Assembly (NCBI RefSeq): GCF_039872765.1
Contig: NZ_JBDPZC010000001.1
Span: forward strand, 372,001 to 436,000
Direction of reading: 5' to 3'
Source: Roseateles_B flavus
GTDB taxonomy: Bacteria; Pseudomonadota; Gammaproteobacteria; Burkholderiales; Burkholderiaceae_C
Length of the DNA: 64,000 nucleotides
Position numbers and translations under genes: made by a program. Each line of letters opens with the position of its first letter. Position 1 is the first letter of the stretch. The notes below the pieces were generated by a model. The model saw nothing but the letters and a program-made list of their open reading frames with translations. It was not told where the DNA came from and did not search any database. Shown one piece after another: positions 1 to 8,472 of the stretch.

Positions 1-677
1 TCGGGCGACTGGCGGCCCAGGGATTCCTGCACGGTCGGGCCGTCCGGGGCCTCGAAGCGCGGCGCCGGGCCGAGCCTGGGCGGCACGGCCAGCACCAGCA
101 GGGTTTCGGGGCCCTGCCAGGCCACGTCCTGTTCGAGCACGGTGTTGAGCTGAAGGCCTTGCAACTTCTTCAGCGCGCCGTTGGCCGCCTGGCCCAGCCA
201 GAGCTCCACGCCGGCCGGCGTGCGGCGGTTCAGCAGGAAGTGCCGGCCGTCGGGTGACCAGCGCAGGTGGTGGAAGCCACCGCCGGGCGGCAGGGCGACC
301 GGGCGCTCGGCGCCGCCGTCCAGCGGTCGCAGCACCAGGGATTCCAGCGAGGGCGTGCTCAGCAGGGGCGCATGGGCCGCGGGGTCGATGCGCATGCCGG
401 CCAGCTTGAGCGCCGGTCGCGCCAGGTCCGCCACCTGGCGGTAGCGCTGGCTGCGCTGCACGGCCAGGGTCTTCTGGTCCGGCGAGAGGCTGTGGGTGGG
501 CAGGGCCGGTGCATCCAGCACGGCGCGCAGGGCCGGGCTGGGCTGCTGGTAGCGGCTCACGGCGCTGGCGGCCGGGGCGCTGTCGTCAGCGCGGGCCTGC
601 CCGGGCATCAGCGTGCCGAAGGCCAGGGCCAGTGCGAGGCTCAAGGGGGCCATCGAGGGACGGAGGGGACGGATCAT
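1..677 (-). CDS. S9-family prolyl-oligopeptidase-like peptidase, N-terminal part (runs off window)
   Basis: The visible 225 residues are the N-terminus of a secreted S9-family serine peptidase. An N-terminal Arg-rich and hydrophobic stretch ending in an AxA-type site (residues about 1-31) looks like a signal peptide. It is followed by the pattern seen in the large S9 peptidases related to plant glutamyl endopeptidase: LSPD, a WSPDG beta-propeller repeat, GVELW and VQES. The catalytic alpha/beta-hydrolase domain lies beyond the window edge. I chose the start at 677 because its ATG overlaps the stop of the upstream acetyltransferase (ATGA), which implies translational coupling; a second in-frame ATG lies at 653. 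The family call is fairly secure, the substrate unknown. Confidence 0.72.
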   Translation of the reverse strand, partial: MIRPLRPSMAPLSLALALAFGTLMPGQARADDSAPAASAVSRYQQPSPALRAVLDAPALPTHSLSPDQKTLAVQRSQRYRQVADLARPALKLAGMRIDPAAHAPLLSTPSLESLVLRPLDGGAERPVALPPGGGFHHLRWSPDGRHFLLNRRTPAGVELWLGQAANGALKKLQGLQLNTVLEQDVAWQGPETLLVLAVPPRLGPAPRFEAPDGPTVQESLGRQSP

Positions 678-1204
678 GACTTCAAGGCTTCCGTGGAGAG
701 GAGGGGCTTGGACAGCTGGATCATCAGCGTGCCCGTCAGGTCGTTGGGCCCCTGGTCGGTCTGCACATAGCCGTGGCGGCGGTACAGCGCGATCAGGGGC
801 TTGTTGGTGGACGAGGTCCAGGTGCAGCAGCGCGCCAGACCCTGTGCGAGGAACCAGTCCTCGGCGCATTGCAGCAGGCGGGCGGCCAGGCCGGCCCGGC
901 GGTGGGCGGGCCAAACGTAGGTGGTGGAGATCAGCCCGAAGCGCGCCTCGGCCGGGCCTTCGACGCGGAAGATGGTGTGGGCCAGGACCTCGCCCCGTGC
1001 GCCGAGGGCCAGCACGACGCGGGCCCGCGCCTGCGCCGGATCCAGGTGCCAGCGCACCCGATCGCGCAGCCAGTCCAGCGTGTACATCGCGGTGCCGCGG
1101 GCCTCGCCCTCGACCTCGATGAGGGTCTGGCGCATGCCCTGGGCGACCCGCTCGATCTCGTCGGAGCGGGCCAGATCCAGGTCACGGAGCAAGGCGGTCT
1201 GCAT
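674..1204 (-). CDS. GNAT-family N-acetyltransferase
   Basis: This 176-residue protein has the GNAT fold signature. Around residues 90-120 there is a beta strand followed by an acetyl-CoA-binding loop of the R-R-A-G-L-A-A-R type (motif A), and near the C-terminus the motif-B-like segment NKPLIALYRRHGY. It should transfer an acetyl group from acetyl-CoA to an amine; the acceptor cannot be read from sequence. The gene is the first of a minus-strand pair, and its stop overlaps the start of the S9 peptidase by four bases. Length is normal for the family. Confidence 0.8.
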   Translation of the reverse strand: MQTALLRDLDLARSDEIERVAQGMRQTLIEVEGEARGTAMYTLDWLRDRVRWHLDPAQARARVVLALGARGEVLAHTIFRVEGPAEARFGLISTTYVWPAHRRAGLAARLLQCAEDWFLAQGLARCCTWTSSTNKPLIALYRRHGYVQTDQGPNDLTGTLMIQLSKPLLSTEALKS

Positions 1205-1265
1205 GGTCTGCGGCGCGTGGCAAAGCCCTGAAATCTAGCAGGGACGGCGCTGCGCCGGCAGCGGG

Positions 1266-2591
1266 TCAGGGCGCGGTCTTGAACAGGCGTGCGGCATGCA
1301 GCCCCAGGCCGCTGGCCACCGAGGCGAAGGCGTCGCCCTGGATGCGCCGGGCCGCGGGGTAGTCGGCGGCGATGCGTTCCGCCAGCGGCAGCAGGCCGGT
1401 GGAGCCGCCGGTGAAGTAGAGGGCATCGATCTGGTCCAGCCTCAGGCCCGCCAGGGCCACGGTCTCTCGGCCGGCTTCGGCGATGCGCTCGATGTCCCGG
1501 CCCAGCGCCTGCTGCGCGCCCCCGGCGCTGAAGCCCACCGTCAGGCCCGGTTCGATCAGGCCCAGGTCCACCGAGACCTCCCCGCCTGCGGCGACGGCGA
1601 TCTTGGCGTCCTCGGCGCGGCCCGCCAGCTCGTGGCCCATGCGGTCTTCCAGCACGGTCATGAGGCGGTCGTGGTGGCGGGTGTCGCCGTAGAAGCTGCG
1701 CATGCCGCGCAGCTCGGCCACGCGACCCGGGCTGTAGACGGTGTTGATCAGGTGCCAGGTGGCCAGGTCGAAGTAGACGCCGCTGGGCACCTCGCGCGGG
1801 GTCTGGCCGGGCTTGGCCGGGCCCAGGCTGCGGTAGCCGAACTCCGGCAGGATGGCGGCCAGCTCCACGTGGCGGTCGAAGTCGGTGCCGGCGATGTGCA
1901 CGCCATGGCTGGCCAGGATGTCCTCGCGGCGGTCCAGGCGCGCCATGCGCTCAGGGCCCACGCGCACCACCGAGAAGTCCGAGGTGCCGCCGCCGATGTC
2001 AGCCACCAGCACGCGCTGCTCGCGCGGCGCCTGGCGTTCGTAGTCGAAGGCCGCGGCGATGGGCTCGAACTGGAAGTGGATGTCGGTGAAGCCCACGGCG
2101 CGCGCGGCGGCCTCCAGCGAGGCCTGGGCGGCGGCGTCGCGCGCGGGCTCTTCGTCGACGAAGAAGACCGGGCGGCCCAGCACCACGCGATCGATGGCAT
2201 GGCCGGCGCTGGCCTCGGCCTGGCGCTTCAGGCGCTTGAGGTAGCCGGCCAGCATGTCGAAGTACTTCACGCCGCGGCCGCCGCCCACGTCCGTGGTCTG
2301 GTCGATCAGGGCCGAGCCCAGGATGCTTTTCATGGAGCGCATCAGGCGGCCGTCCGCCCCTTCCACGTAGGCGGCAAGCGCGGCGCGGCCGAAGGCGCGG
2401 GGCGGTCCGTCCGCGTCATGGCGGCCTTCGGCGAAGTAGAAGACCGCTGTGGGCATGGTCAGCCGCCCGGGCTCGAGCTCGACCAGGCGCATGGCCCCGC
2501 TGTCCCCGTTGGCGTCGGGAATGGCGATGGCGGAATTGGAGGTGCCGAAGTCGATGGCACAGAAGCCGGTGGCGCGGGAGGAGGCAGACAT
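1266..2591 (-). CDS. yegD: Hsp70-family putative chaperone (YegD-like)
   Basis: The protein has 441 residues with the actin/Hsp70 ATPase layout: phosphate-1 motif FGTSNSAIAI near the N-terminus, phosphate-2 motif ADIGGGTSDFSVVRV in the middle and the adenosine motif FTGGSTGLLPL near residue 390. It lacks a DnaK-type substrate-binding domain and lid, as YegD proteins do. The family is annotated as a putative chaperone; its clients are not established. It stands alone on the minus strand between the acetyltransferase and dadA. Start ATG at 2591. Confidence 0.85.
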   Translation of the reverse strand: MSASSRATGFCAIDFGTSNSAIAIPDANGDSGAMRLVELEPGRLTMPTAVFYFAEGRHDADGPPRAFGRAALAAYVEGADGRLMRSMKSILGSALIDQTTDVGGGRGVKYFDMLAGYLKRLKRQAEASAGHAIDRVVLGRPVFFVDEEPARDAAAQASLEAAARAVGFTDIHFQFEPIAAAFDYERQAPREQRVLVADIGGGTSDFSVVRVGPERMARLDRREDILASHGVHIAGTDFDRHVELAAILPEFGYRSLGPAKPGQTPREVPSGVYFDLATWHLINTVYSPGRVAELRGMRSFYGDTRHHDRLMTVLEDRMGHELAGRAEDAKIAVAAGGEVSVDLGLIEPGLTVGFSAGGAQQALGRDIERIAEAGRETVALAGLRLDQIDALYFTGGSTGLLPLAERIAADYPAARRIQGDAFASVASGLGLHAARLFKTAP

Positions 2592-2675
2592 GACAGCGCC
2601 CAGAAATGCAGAAGCGGGGCGCGGATTGTAGTCATGCCGCCCGCCGCGGCCTGGCCCGCGGCGGCGATCGGGTGA

Positions 2676-3992
2676 TCAGGCCGTGGCCATGCGTCGCGCC
2701 GGCGCGGCCGGCAGGGCGTCGCCGTAGAAGCCGAAGCCCTCCAGCGCCGGGCGCTTGCCGCTCAGCAGCTCGGCCAGCGCGCGGCCGGAGCCGGCGCCAT
2801 GCGTCCAGCCCAGGGTGCCGTGGCCGGCATTGAGCCAGAGGTTGGACACCTTCTTCGAGCGGCCGATGTAGGGGATGTTGGTCGGCGTGCTGGGGCGCAG
2901 GCCGGTCCAGTAGTTGCGCTCGCCGAGGTCGGCCACGCCGGGGAAGAGCTCCTCGTAGCGCTTGACCAGGGCGTCGCAGCGCACGCGCGAGGTGGGCGTG
3001 TCCAGGCTGGTGTCCAGGCCCACGAGCTCGGCGGTGCCGGCGATGCGCACGTAGTCGCCCAGGCGGGAGATGGCGATCTTGCGGGTGTCGTCCAGCAGGC
3101 TGACCACGCTGGCCTGCTCGGGCTTCTTCAGGCGCAGGGTGGCCGAGTAGCCCTTGGCGGGGTAGATGTTGAGGAACTCGCCCAGCGGCTTGAGCAGCTG
3201 CGGCGTGTAGGAGGCCATGGCGGCCACGAAGGCGTCACCCTTCACCACGGTCTTCTGGCCGGTGCGCACGTGGGCGATCTGGGCGCCGCTGACGGCCTGA
3301 CCCTCGCGCTGCAGGGCCAGGATGTCGTGGCCGTAGAGGAAGGTCGCGCCGCGGGCGATGCAGGCCTGGGCCAGCTTCTGGGTGAAGACGCGGGCGTCGC
3401 CGGATTCGTCGCTGGGCGTGAAGGTGCCGCCGAAGATGTTGTTGCCGAAGGCGCGCAGGGCGGGCTCGACCTTGAGTACTTCGTCGCGGCTCAGCACGCG
3501 GCGGTCCACGCCGTGGGCGCGCATCACCTCGGCACCGGCGGCGCCGGCGTCGAAGTCGGCCTGGCTGGAGAAGAAGTGCAGGATGCCGCGCTCCAGGCGC
3601 TCGTACTCGATGCCCGTCTGCGCCACCAGGGACTTCAGCGATTCATGGCTGTAGCGGCCCAGGCGCACCAGCTGCTCCACATTGCGCTCGAAGGCGGCAT
3701 TGGTGCACTGGGTCAGGAAGCTCAGTCCCCAGCGCCACTGGGCGACTTCCAGGCGCGGGCGGAACAGCAGGGGGGAGTCGTCGCGCAGCAGCCACTTGGC
3801 CACCTTGAAGGGCGCGCCGGCATTGGCCCAGGGCTCGCAGAAGCTCACGGAAATCTGCGCGCCGTTGGCGAAGCTGGTTTCCATGGCCGCGTCTTCCTGG
3901 CGGTCGACCACGACCACCTCGTGCCCCTCCTCCAGCAGATACCAGGCGGTGGCGACGCCGATGATGCCTGCACCCAGAACGACGACTTTCAT
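2676..3992 (-). CDS. dadA: D-amino acid dehydrogenase small subunit (FAD-dependent)
   Basis: The 438-residue protein begins with the FAD-binding dinucleotide fold (VVVLGAGIIGVATAWYLLEEGHEV, with the acidic ribose-binding residue after it) and continues with DadA-type sequence (ETSFANGAQIS; WTGLRPSTPTNIPYIG; NLWLNAGHGTLGWTHGAGSGR) to the end. DadA oxidatively deaminates D-amino acids, notably D-alanine, passing electrons to the respiratory chain at the inner membrane. Length is as usual. A LysR-type gene is divergently transcribed 192 bases upstream, a layout that suggests control, although DadA in other bacteria is usually tied to Lrp or DadR. Confidence 0.92.
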   Translation of the reverse strand: MKVVVLGAGIIGVATAWYLLEEGHEVVVVDRQEDAAMETSFANGAQISVSFCEPWANAGAPFKVAKWLLRDDSPLLFRPRLEVAQWRWGLSFLTQCTNAAFERNVEQLVRLGRYSHESLKSLVAQTGIEYERLERGILHFFSSQADFDAGAAGAEVMRAHGVDRRVLSRDEVLKVEPALRAFGNNIFGGTFTPSDESGDARVFTQKLAQACIARGATFLYGHDILALQREGQAVSGAQIAHVRTGQKTVVKGDAFVAAMASYTPQLLKPLGEFLNIYPAKGYSATLRLKKPEQASVVSLLDDTRKIAISRLGDYVRIAGTAELVGLDTSLDTPTSRVRCDALVKRYEELFPGVADLGERNYWTGLRPSTPTNIPYIGRSKKVSNLWLNAGHGTLGWTHGAGSGRALAELLSGKRPALEGFGFYGDALPAAPARRMATA

Positions 3993-4184
3993 CTGTACTG
4001 CTCCTGCGAAGGAAGCCCGCGGGCGGGATTCCCGAATGATCGACGCTCGGGCGATCGAGTTGAAGGGGGAAGAGGGCTGGAAACCGACGCGGGCGTGAGG
4101 CTCGACACGGCTGGCGCATTCTCCGCAGCCTGATGGAAATCAAGAAGCGCCATTCATATTTCTCGCGCTACATTAATTGAACTT

Positions 4185-5141
4185 ATGAAAGACCTGGATT
4201 CCGCCGGACTCGACTGCCTGGCCGCCCTGGCGGACGAGCGCAGCTTCGAGCGCGCCGCCCAGCGCCTGAGCGTGACGCAGAGCGCCGTGTCCCAGCGCCT
4301 GCGCAGCCTCGAGGCCCAGGTCGGCCAGCTGCTGGTGGTGCGCTCCCGGCCCCTGCGGTTGACGGAGCCGGGCAAGGTGCTGCTGCGCTTCGCCCGCCAG
4401 CTCCAGGCCTTGCGCACTGACGTCGCCCGCGAGCTGGGCAGCCAGGTGACGCCGCACGAGCGCCTGCCCATCGCCGTCAACGCCGACAGCCTCGCCACCT
4501 GGGTGCTGCCCGCGCTGGACGGCCTGGTGCAGCAGGGCCTGCGCGAGGGCTTCGGCCTGGAGCTGATCGTCGACGACCAGGACTTCACCCACGACTGGCT
4601 GCGCCAGGGCGAGGTGCTGGGCTGCGTCAGCACCGTCAAGCAGGCGCTGCGGGGCTGCGTGGTCCAGCCGCTGGGGGTGATGTCCTATGTGGCCGTGGCC
4701 AGCCCGGACTTCGTCGCCCGCCAGCTGTCCTCGGGGCTCAACGAGGCCAACTTTGCGCAGCAGCCCTTCCTGGTCTTCAACCGCAAGGACGACAACCAGG
4801 TCCAGTGGATCAGCAAGGCCTTCGGCGTGCGCCACCCGCGCCTGAAGGAGCGCTACGTGCCCTCCAGCGACGCCATCGTGCGGGCCGCGTGCATGGGCTG
4901 GGGCATCGCGGTGGTGCCGGAACTGCAGGTGCGCGAACGGGTGCGCAAGCGGCAGCTGCAGCCCCTGCGGCCCGAGGTCAGCGTCGACCTGACGCTGTAC
5001 TGGCATCAATGGAAGCTGGTCAGCGAGGCCGCCCCAGCGCCGGGGCGTGTCGCCCTGCTGGACCAGGTCGGCCAGGCGCTCAGCGCGGGCGCCAAGGGGG
5101 CGCTCAAGCCCTTGCAGCCCCGCCGCCGGTCTGCCAGCTAG
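4185..5141 (+). CDS. argP: LysR-family regulator, ArgP/IciA-like
   Basis: The 318-residue protein has an N-terminal winged helix-turn-helix (residues about 5-65: SFERAAQRLSVTQSAVSQRLRSLE) and a C-terminal LysR effector-binding domain. The DNA-binding helix and the overall sequence (FVARQLSSGL; FLVFNRKDDNQ) match the ArgP group, which senses lysine/arginine and activates exporter or biosynthetic genes. It is divergent from dadA with 192 bases between them, so it may act on dadA and itself. The ArgP subgroup call is good; the regulon here is inference. Confidence 0.8.
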   Translation: MKDLDSAGLDCLAALADERSFERAAQRLSVTQSAVSQRLRSLEAQVGQLLVVRSRPLRLTEPGKVLLRFARQLQALRTDVARELGSQVTPHERLPIAVNADSLATWVLPALDGLVQQGLREGFGLELIVDDQDFTHDWLRQGEVLGCVSTVKQALRGCVVQPLGVMSYVAVASPDFVARQLSSGLNEANFAQQPFLVFNRKDDNQVQWISKAFGVRHPRLKERYVPSSDAIVRAACMGWGIAVVPELQVRERVRKRQLQPLRPEVSVDLTLYWHQWKLVSEAAPAPGRVALLDQVGQALSAGAKGALKPLQPRRRSAS

Positions 5142-5448
5142 GCGCCGGGCCCGGTCTTGCGGCCGGCCAGACGGCGGGGATGCCCTTTCGGGCAGGGCCG
5201 GCCAAAGTCACCGGGAATGCACGGATGACACCGGCAACAAAGCCATGCAGTTGCATCACTTTGAAAGCGCGTGCGTTTTTGCCAACTGCGCGTCGTTTTC
5301 CACCCAATTTGGGGGTATCTGCGGGCGCTGGGACGCGCACACTGGAACCCTGCGTGATCCAGCGCAATACGCGCCGGAAACACGTCGGAACCGCGATGGA
5401 ATCGGGCCTTCCGCCTTTTTCCCGCCCAGCTGTAAGACGAGGTCCACC
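5142..5448. other. Intergenic region without a recognisable gene
   Basis: About 300 bases between the argP-like gene and a small downstream gene. I see no convincing reading frame or RNA gene. It presumably holds the promoter of the small gene at 5449, but no clear -35/-10 pair stands out. Confidence 0.4.
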
Positions 5449-5676
5449 ATGCGATTTGCCCCTGCCGCCGCACTGCGATTCTTCCGCCGTCAGCCCAGCA
5501 ATCGCCCGGTCCAGGACCCGGCGGACATGGGCACCGCCTTCGGCCTGGAGGTCACCCTCGAGGATGAGGCTGATTCATTTCGGCGCACCAGCGATTACCA
5601 GACCCTGGAGTCGTCCCAGACCGTGCCGGTGAGCAGCGGCGAGTCGCCGCTGGCCTGGTTGCATCGCCGGGGCTAG
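5449..5676 (+). CDS. Small hypothetical protein (75 aa)
   Basis: A short frame of 75 residues starts at ATG 5449 behind a purine-rich stretch (gacgaggt) that can serve as ribosome binding site. It has an Arg-rich N-terminus (residues 2-18) and a polar, acidic middle, with no motif I recognise. Codon use resembles the host neighbours. A 7-bp hairpin follows between it and the universal stress gene. Real but unknown, or possibly a spurious frame. Confidence 0.45.
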   Translation: MRFAPAAALRFFRRQPSNRPVQDPADMGTAFGLEVTLEDEADSFRRTSDYQTLESSQTVPVSSGESPLAWLHRRG

Positions 5677-5704
5677 ATTTGCCCGGTTCCGGCCTGAATA
5701 GGCG

Positions 5705-5723
5705 GACCGGGGACTGCCCGGTC
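5705..5723. terminator. GC-rich hairpin between convergent genes
   Basis: GACCGGG and CCCGGTC form a perfect 7-bp stem with a 5-base loop. It lies between the convergent small gene and usp and reaches into the usp stop codon. There is no T-tract, so a terminator role is only plausible. Confidence 0.35.
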
Positions 5724-6144
5724 AGCGCACCAGCAGCACGGGCACGTCCGTCTGGCTCATGACCTTGGTGGCCACCGAGCCCAGCACCAGATTGCCCAGG
5801 GTGCTGTGGCCATGCGAGCCCATCAGCAGCAGGTCGAACTTGCCCTTGTTGGCGGCGGCGCCGATCACATCGGCCGCCGGGCCCACCTTGCTGATGAACT
5901 CGGCACGCACCTTCTGCTTCTCGAAGAAGGTACGGACGGTCTTGAGCACCTTCTCGGCCTCGTCGTCGTAGTAGGACTTGAGCACGGCCTTGTCCAGCAC
6001 TGCGGCGGCGCGGGGCGGCACCGCCGGGACCGCATGCAGCACGGTGTACTGGTGGGCGTTGCCCAGCCATTCATCGTGCGCGACCAGGTAGGCCAGCATG
6101 CGCTTGGTAAAGGAGCTGCCGTCGACGGCGACCAGAATCTTCAT
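5722..6144 (-). CDS. Universal stress protein, UspA family
   Basis: The 140-residue protein begins MKILVAVDGS and ends with the ATP-binding signature G-S-H-G-H-S-T-L-G-N-L-V-L-G-S-V followed by VPVLLVR, the nucleotide-binding form of the UspA fold. It should be a cytoplasmic dimer that binds ATP; its exact role is unknown. I moved the start to ATG 6144 because it follows GGGGAG at good spacing and gives the standard N-terminus; an upstream in-frame start at 6231 adds residues without family support. Before the island inserted, its upstream neighbour would have been the metallophosphoesterase. Confidence 0.9.
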   Translation of the reverse strand: MKILVAVDGSSFTKRMLAYLVAHDEWLGNAHQYTVLHAVPAVPPRAAAVLDKAVLKSYYDDEAEKVLKTVRTFFEKQKVRAEFISKVGPAADVIGAAANKGKFDLLLMGSHGHSTLGNLVLGSVATKVMSQTDVPVLLVR

Positions 6145-6260
6145 GCCATATCTCCCCGCCTGTTGAGGCGTCTTGTGGATGAGGGTGCAGGCGCCAGTCT
6201 GGCACAGGCTCGGGGGCGCGGATTGATGCATCTCAAGCGCCGGGGCGCTCCGGTCGACCT

Positions 6261-6396
6261 TCAGACCTCGACGCAGCGCAGCGGGTCGTAGTCCGCCGCT
6301 TCTCCCTTGCGGCCGTGGCCGCGGGCGTTGCAGATCACGCGGGTCTGGCCCAGGGCGTGGCTCACGCGGTAGTCGTGCCGGCAGTGCAGATGCCCG
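6261..6396 (-). pseudogene. Host metallophosphoesterase, C-terminal fragment cut off by the island
   Basis: The last 44 codons of a calcineurin-like phosphoesterase read from the island edge: GHLHCRHDYRV, then TRVICNARGHGRKGEAADYDPLRCVEV and a stop at 6261. The GHLH motif supplies metal ligands. The N-terminal part lies at 59403-60045 and ends at WIHG, exactly where this fragment takes over, so removing the island restores one continuous reading frame. The fragment has no start codon or promoter of its own and is surely non-functional. Confidence 0.92.
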
Positions 6397-6424
6397 TTAC
6401 TAGCAACTACAAAATGATGGACAT
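6392..6424. repeat. Left attachment site and terminal inverted repeat of the island
   Basis: The 5-base target repeat GCCCG (6392-6396) is followed by TTACTAGCAACT (6397-6408) and then ATGATGGACAT (to 6424). The inverted complement at the right end is TACTAGCAACT directly at the edge; a second copy further in, CTAGCAACT...ATGATGGACA, has the same spacing to ATGATGGACA give or take one base. Confidence 0.85.
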
Positions 6425-6711
6425 CGCCAGAATGCCGATCAACACTGATAAATCTCTCTGTCCAGGTGTTTACCCTAGTTGTCCATCTTTCTAACGGAAA
6501 TGGACATCATTCTTGGTCAGCAGAGCCGCTGTTGTCTCCTGGAGCCAGGATTGGGCGCATTCACTCGAACGCGGAACGTTTGCTCAAACTCCATGAGAAG
6601 CGGCAAGTCTGGGTCCTATTGAATGCGGACTTCCTTCTTGCGCCGCCACGGTATCTCAGCGCGCCCAAGGCTGCCCCGCTAACGCCTAGAACGGCGAACC
6701 TCGCAAAGCCG
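6397..6711. other. Gene-poor left end of the island with repeated ATGGACAT boxes
   Basis: No gene is supported here. The first 110 bases are richer in A and T than the cargo and hold three copies of one box: ATGGACAT at 6417-6424, its reverse complement TGTCCAT at 6480-6486, and ATGGACAT at 6500-6507. The same box occurs at the right end (TGTCCATC, 59348-59355). This matches the short AT-rich end described for GInts and probably holds recombinase binding sites. Confidence 0.6.
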
Positions 6712-7020
6712 TCAGCGGCTTACCTTAGGGCGTCCTGGGCGCCGCGGAGGCAGCGCGGCAAGCGCTGCAACCCTCTTGTCAGGGTCATTCAAGTAGCCCA
6801 GCGCTTGGCGAGCCAGTTTGTCCGGCGTGGTTTGTAGCGCCAACGAAAGCGCGAAGACCACCCCCATCGTCGGGCTCTTCTTGCCGCCCTCCACATCGGC
6901 TAGGTAATTCCGATGAATGCCGGCGGCGTGAGCCAACTGCTCCTGGGTCTGCGACGTCTTGGAACGCAGAGTAGCCACGGCGAGGCCGACCGCGAAGTCC
7001 CAATCCGGTAAAGAAACCAT
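6712..7020 (-). CDS. XRE-family helix-turn-helix regulator
   Basis: The 102-residue protein carries a lambda-repressor-like helix-turn-helix: a helix with TLRSKTSQTQEQLAHAAGI, the recognition part HRNYLADVEGGKKSPTMGV, then two closing helices (residues about 10-75). The C-terminal tail is basic (PPRRPGRPKVSR). It is the first gene in from the gene-poor left end of the island and faces that end. It may control cargo genes or the island itself; the sequence does not say which. Confidence 0.75.
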   Translation of the reverse strand: MVSLPDWDFAVGLAVATLRSKTSQTQEQLAHAAGIHRNYLADVEGGKKSPTMGVVFALSLALQTTPDKLARQALGYLNDPDKRVAALAALPPRRPGRPKVSR

Positions 7021-7233
7021 ACCTGCCCGTCGTTCAAACGGGACAGTCTTCCTATTCTGTTAACTTGAATAAATCCTCTATAGTGTGCATTATTGCGGCA
7101 AGCAGGCTCTAAGCATCTCGTTGCGGCCAGGTCGCCTTCGCCCAACGCCTTGCTTGCGGACAGCTTCACACACTCATCTTGCCTTTCGCTGTGCTTGCCC
7201 CTCAGCGGGATTCCCGATACGGAGATTGCCCAC

Positions 7234-7749
7234 ATGCTCAGCGTCAGTAATTCCGAACTCATCGTAGAGATTGCCTCAAGTTCTTACCAGTGGCCTCGGA
7301 CAACCAAGCCGTTTATCAGCGCTATCGTCCGCAGCGGCGGCGACGGCGAATACTCGTCGATTCAGAACATTTGCGCAGCGTCAGCCGTTGAGTTCGCCCT
7401 TGGTGTTTCCTTCGAAACCGAAACCCTCCTGATCCTCAATTGCTGCGTAGTGATCGACGGAGCTTGGGTTGTACGCAGGATTAGTGAAGTTCTCCTTGGT
7501 GAACTTGGCGGCGCTGCCGTGGCTGTCTTTCGTGACGACCAGAACATTGACTTTTGCCCTGATGCCCCAACAGTGCCGGCATCACAGGTGGCCGGTCTCA
7601 CGCTGATTTGCACTGCAATCGGCCACACGCCAGTGGATCGCCTGCCACCGGTTGAGTCAAATGAACACAAGCTCTACCGCGGCTTTAAACACTCGAAGAC
7701 GAAGGGCACCAATCCAGAATCCCCGGCCGAGGCTACCGCGAACACTTGA
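7234..7749 (+). CDS. Hypothetical protein (171 aa)
   Basis: I chose ATG 7234 because GGAG sits nine bases upstream; the frame stays open to 7093 but without a ribosome site. The protein has a hydrophobic central part with alternating pattern (ETLLILNCCVVIDGAWVV, about residues 65-85), which looks like buried beta strands rather than a membrane helix, and a polar C-terminal tail. I recognise no family. It lies divergently from the XRE gene with a shared upstream region of about 210 bases. Confidence 0.5.
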   Translation: MLSVSNSELIVEIASSSYQWPRTTKPFISAIVRSGGDGEYSSIQNICAASAVEFALGVSFETETLLILNCCVVIDGAWVVRRISEVLLGELGGAAVAVFRDDQNIDFCPDAPTVPASQVAGLTLICTAIGHTPVDRLPPVESNEHKLYRGFKHSKTKGTNPESPAEATANT

Positions 7750-7816
7750 TTCAGTTCCCGGACGTCGCACAAACCACATGCGCGTTACGCCCCTGTAGCC
7801 ATCACCTGGCCGCCAC

Positions 7817-8449
7817 ATGCAACTCGCACTCTGCCCCGCCTGTAGGGTCGTCTATCAAGTTGTCAGCCCGACCGTCCTGCTCGGCCTGGACGATGAGCCC
7901 GCCTACGACGTCACCCACTGTCGGCTATGCGAATGCGCGTCCGGACTGTTTCTGCCACTAAAGGATGCGCCTGCCTTGGCGTCCGACGACATCGGCTTCC
8001 CGGCTGCGGTCGTTCCGATTCTCGAAGGGCCGCACCGCGACTGGTGTTTAGTCGGCCCAGAGCAGTTGGTGCTGCTCGCGAACGCTGGTCTGCGCGTGCG
8101 ACTGGTGCGCCACCTGGCTGATGAGATGCGAGTTCCGGTAGCGCTCGTTGCCGAGTGGGTCGGATCGCCTCTGGCGGATGTCCTAAAGCCGATGCCAGGC
8201 AAGACGCTCGAACTGGATCAGGGGTTGCGCCTACTGTGGATCGCGCGCTTGATTGGCCAGGTCCAGGAGATGATCGACGGTGCGGGCAAGTACGCGGATT
8301 TCAACGCGCCGGCATGGATTGGAGCCTGGCTGCAAACTGCACACCCAGTGTTGGGCGGTGTGACCCCAGGCGACTACCTGCTCCGCTCGGACGGGCCACA
8401 GTCCGTGAGCGATCTACTGGCGCGCTTGGAAAGCGGCGCGTACTCTTGA
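7817..8449 (+). CDS. Protein with antitoxin-like MbcA/ParS/Xre C-terminal domain (DUF2384-like)
   Basis: The 210-residue protein has two parts. Residues 1-50 contain paired cysteines (CPAC at 6-9, C-x-x-C-x-C at 35-40) that look like a small zinc ribbon. The last 60 residues (FNAPAWIGAWLQTAHPVLGGVTPGDYLL... to DLLARLESGAY) match the toxin-binding domain of Xre/MbcA/ParS antitoxins. Such antitoxins normally pair with a RES-domain toxin, but none is adjacent: the next gene is a small acidic protein. It could be an orphan, or the domain may serve another interaction. The domain match is from memory of the family pattern. Confidence 0.6.
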   Translation: MQLALCPACRVVYQVVSPTVLLGLDDEPAYDVTHCRLCECASGLFLPLKDAPALASDDIGFPAAVVPILEGPHRDWCLVGPEQLVLLANAGLRVRLVRHLADEMRVPVALVAEWVGSPLADVLKPMPGKTLELDQGLRLLWIARLIGQVQEMIDGAGKYADFNAPAWIGAWLQTAHPVLGGVTPGDYLLRSDGPQSVSDLLARLESGAYS

Positions 8450-8472
8450 CCCTAAAACAACGAGGCACTTTG

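Noticed and set aside
1296..2675. Long plus-strand open frame opposite yegD
   Set aside because: It is a shadow of yegD caused by high GC; low-complexity Gly/Ala/His composition and no motif.
2799..4133. Long plus-strand open frame opposite dadA
   Set aside because: Antisense shadow of a well-supported dadA.
6392..6408. Integration next to a tRNA gene
   Set aside because: No tRNA-like sequence at either end; the target is protein-coding.
6466..6837. 123-codon plus-strand frame at the left end
   Set aside because: It overlaps the XRE gene in antisense, has no ribosome site and no motif.
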